A stretch of 64,000 bases of DNA from Arthrobacter crystallopoietes (GTDB lineage Bacteria; Actinomycetota; Actinomycetes; Actinomycetales; Micrococcaceae): the NCBI RefSeq assembly GCF_002849715.1, contig NZ_CP018863.1:3162001-3226000 (forward strand), given 5' to 3'. Shown in pieces: positions 62,850-64,000 of this stretch (the stretch's first letter is position 1; every line of letters starts with the position of its first letter). Below the pieces are notes generated by a model. The model saw only the letters and a list, made by a program, of their open reading frames with translations. It was not told the origin of the DNA and did not search any database. Made by a program: the position numbers and the translations under genes.

Positions 62850-63146
62850 ATGGAAACGTCGGCCTACGCAATCGTGCATTTCTTTCCCGGCGGCACCAAG
62901 GACCAGTACGAGGCATCGGTGGCCGCGGCCCATCCGGGCGAGGGCCAGCGGCCGCCGGGGCAAATCTTCCACGCCGCAGGTCCGTCCGACGGCGGTTGGA
63001 GGGTCATTGCAATCCACGAGTCGAAGGAAAGCTGGGAGTCTTTCCGCGACAGCACCCTCATGCCCCTGCTGCAGAAGGGCGTGGAGGGCGGTTTTACAAC
63101 TATGCCGGAGGCCACGGAGATCCCGTTGCACAACCTGCTGATGTAG
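62850..63146 (+). CDS. Small conserved hypothetical protein (ABM-like fold candidate)
   Basis: 98 residues from ATG at 62850 with GAAGGAGG upstream. AYAIVHFFPGGTKDQYEASV and GWRVIAIHESKESWESFRDS have the strand-helix-strand spacing of antibiotic-biosynthesis-monooxygenase-like domains. It is similar in size and layout to the protein at 336. No active site can be named. Confidence 0.7.
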   Translation: METSAYAIVHFFPGGTKDQYEASVAAAHPGEGQRPPGQIFHAAGPSDGGWRVIAIHESKESWESFRDSTLMPLLQKGVEGGFTTMPEATEIPLHNLLM

Positions 63147-63162
63147 GTGGGCACCGCCGTCG

Positions 63163-63276
63163 TTATTGTGTGCCGACAGTCCGGGTTAGTGTAAGGGTGC
63201 TGCCGACCGCGATTACCGGGTTCTGCCGGAGGATCGCGCTGGGGGAAGCGCGCTTGGCGGCCTGTTCAACGGTCAC
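63163..63276 (-). CDS. Possible 37-residue protein downstream of the SDR gene
   Basis: A GTG at 63276 has an excellent AGGAGC site 6 bases upstream, 30 bp after the SDR stop on the same strand. The peptide begins VTVEQAAKRASPSAILRQNP and ends TRTVGTQ. Short length means chance cannot be excluded; no family known. Confidence 0.35.
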   Translation of the reverse strand: MTVEQAAKRASPSAILRQNPVIAVGSTLTLTRTVGTQ

Positions 63277-63305
63277 GTCAGTGCTCCTAATTGCCATGGC
63301 ACACT

Positions 63306-64000
63306 CTAACTTGCCGGCCGAAGCCTCAACGCCTGCATGCCGCCGTCTACCGCCAAGGCCGTTCCCGTCGTGGACCCGGCCGCGGGGGAAGCGAGATATG
63401 CCACGGCCGCCGCGACTTCATTGGGCTGCACAAGCCTGCCATGTGGCTGCCGGGCTTCGAGCGCGGATCGTTCGGCTCCCGGATCTTCGGCCTTCTCCAG
63501 CAGGCGTCCGACCCACGGTGTGTCGGCGGTACCGGGGTTGACGCAGTTGACCCGGATGCCTTCGCGCAGGTGGTCCGCCGCCATCGCCATGGTCATTGAC
63601 AGCACTGCTCCCTTCGAAGCGCCGTACAGTACGCGGGCAGGCAGTCCGGCCGTGGCCGCGATAGAACAGGTGTTGACGATGGCCGCCGTGGGCGACTTCC
63701 GCAAGTGGGGCAGCGCCGCACGGCTGACCCGCACCATGCCGACGACGTTGATGTCGAAGACGCGGTGCCACTCGTCGTCGTCGTTGTCCTCAACGGTTCC
63801 CTGCGCACCTATGCCAGCGTTGTTGACCACGACGTCCAGCCGACCGTACCGCTGGACGACGCTTTCGACGGCGGACTTCACCGATGCGTCGTCGGAAACG
63901 TCGCAACGCAGCGAGAAGTGCCTTCCGTTGGCGGATTCCGGCACCAGGTCCAGTACGGCGACCCGTGCGCCCAAATCCGCCAGCCGGTCCGCGGTGGCTG
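63306..64000 (-). CDS. Short-chain dehydrogenase/reductase (5' end outside window)
   Basis: At least 230 residues; the frame continues past the window edge as ATADRLADLGARVAVLDL, so the N-terminal cofactor glycine motif lies outside. VVVNNAGIGAQGTVED, the catalytic Ser in IVNTCSIAATAG, and YGASKGAVLSMTMA (Tyr-x3-Lys) are intact; INVVGMVRVSRAALPHL, VNCVNPGTADTPWV and the C-terminal TTGTALAVDGGMQAL complete a classical SDR. Substrate unknown. Confidence 0.92.
   Translation of the reverse strand, partial: ATADRLADLGARVAVLDLVPESANGRHFSLRCDVSDDASVKSAVESVVQRYGRLDVVVNNAGIGAQGTVEDNDDDEWHRVFDINVVGMVRVSRAALPHLRKSPTAAIVNTCSIAATAGLPARVLYGASKGAVLSMTMAMAADHLREGIRVNCVNPGTADTPWVGRLLEKAEDPGAERSALEARQPHGRLVQPNEVAAAVAYLASPAAGSTTGTALAVDGGMQALRLRPAS

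Overview
The window is high-GC actinobacterial chromosome, most like Arthrobacter and relatives in the Micrococcaceae. This rests on codon use, frequent GTG starts, long polar-amino-acid ABC operons, and intergenic hairpins built on GGCGGGTGG/CCACCCGCC. The placement is inferred from composition and gene content; no species marker is present. I found no rRNA, tRNA or CRISPR array.

Layout. 0-4.6 kb: the tail of a Ser/Thr kinase, two small conserved proteins, a Cu/Zn-SOD-like lipoprotein, a DUF808 membrane protein and a secreted lipoprotein. 4.7-12.1 kb: a leftward polyol/pentose operon in the order dehydrogenase, sugar-binding lipoprotein, ATPase, permease, FGGY kinase. Its first gene is split by an IS256-family element with a clean 8-bp target duplication, so the operon is probably impaired. 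12.1-17.9 kb: non-coding DNA with a stem-loop, two small hypothetical genes, then mfd. 17.9-20.7 kb: an AT-richer island with an orphan CHAT (caspase-like) protease and degraded DNA.

20.7-53.9 kb is a catabolic region with three polar-amino-acid ABC transporters, each beside its own type of regulator (PucR, TetR, two-domain Lrp). The first transporter travels with a GNAT protein and an enolase-superfamily enzyme. The second is divergent from a TetR gene, an aminotransferase and an M20 hydrolase. The third heads an operon with a D-2-hydroxyacid dehydrogenase, a YtcJ-like amidohydrolase, a ThDP-dependent decarboxylase and an M20 hydrolase. Between the first two sits a three-gene surface-protein cluster (27.6-30.9 kb) with SipW-type 'AYWT' signal peptides, flanked by a roughly 90-bp direct repeat. 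At 47.8-53.9 kb an HcnABC/opine-oxidase-like flavoenzyme operon, with its BFD iron-sulphur domain encoded separately, is joined to a DctM-like permease, an Asp/Glu racemase-family protein and a LysR regulator.

53.9-64 kb: a paired SMR exporter divergent from a cytochrome P450, a broken GNAT gene, a Tat-exported DUF6528-like protein, a membrane protein, an orphan sensor kinase, a truncated amidohydrolase, an RCC1-repeat protein, a long gene-poor stretch with a second copy of the stem-loop seen at 12.3 kb, and a short-chain dehydrogenase cut by the window end.

The genes together suggest a soil scavenger of amino-acid-like and N-acylated compounds. The least explained parts are the AYWT cluster, the orphan CHAT protease and the paired stem-loops.
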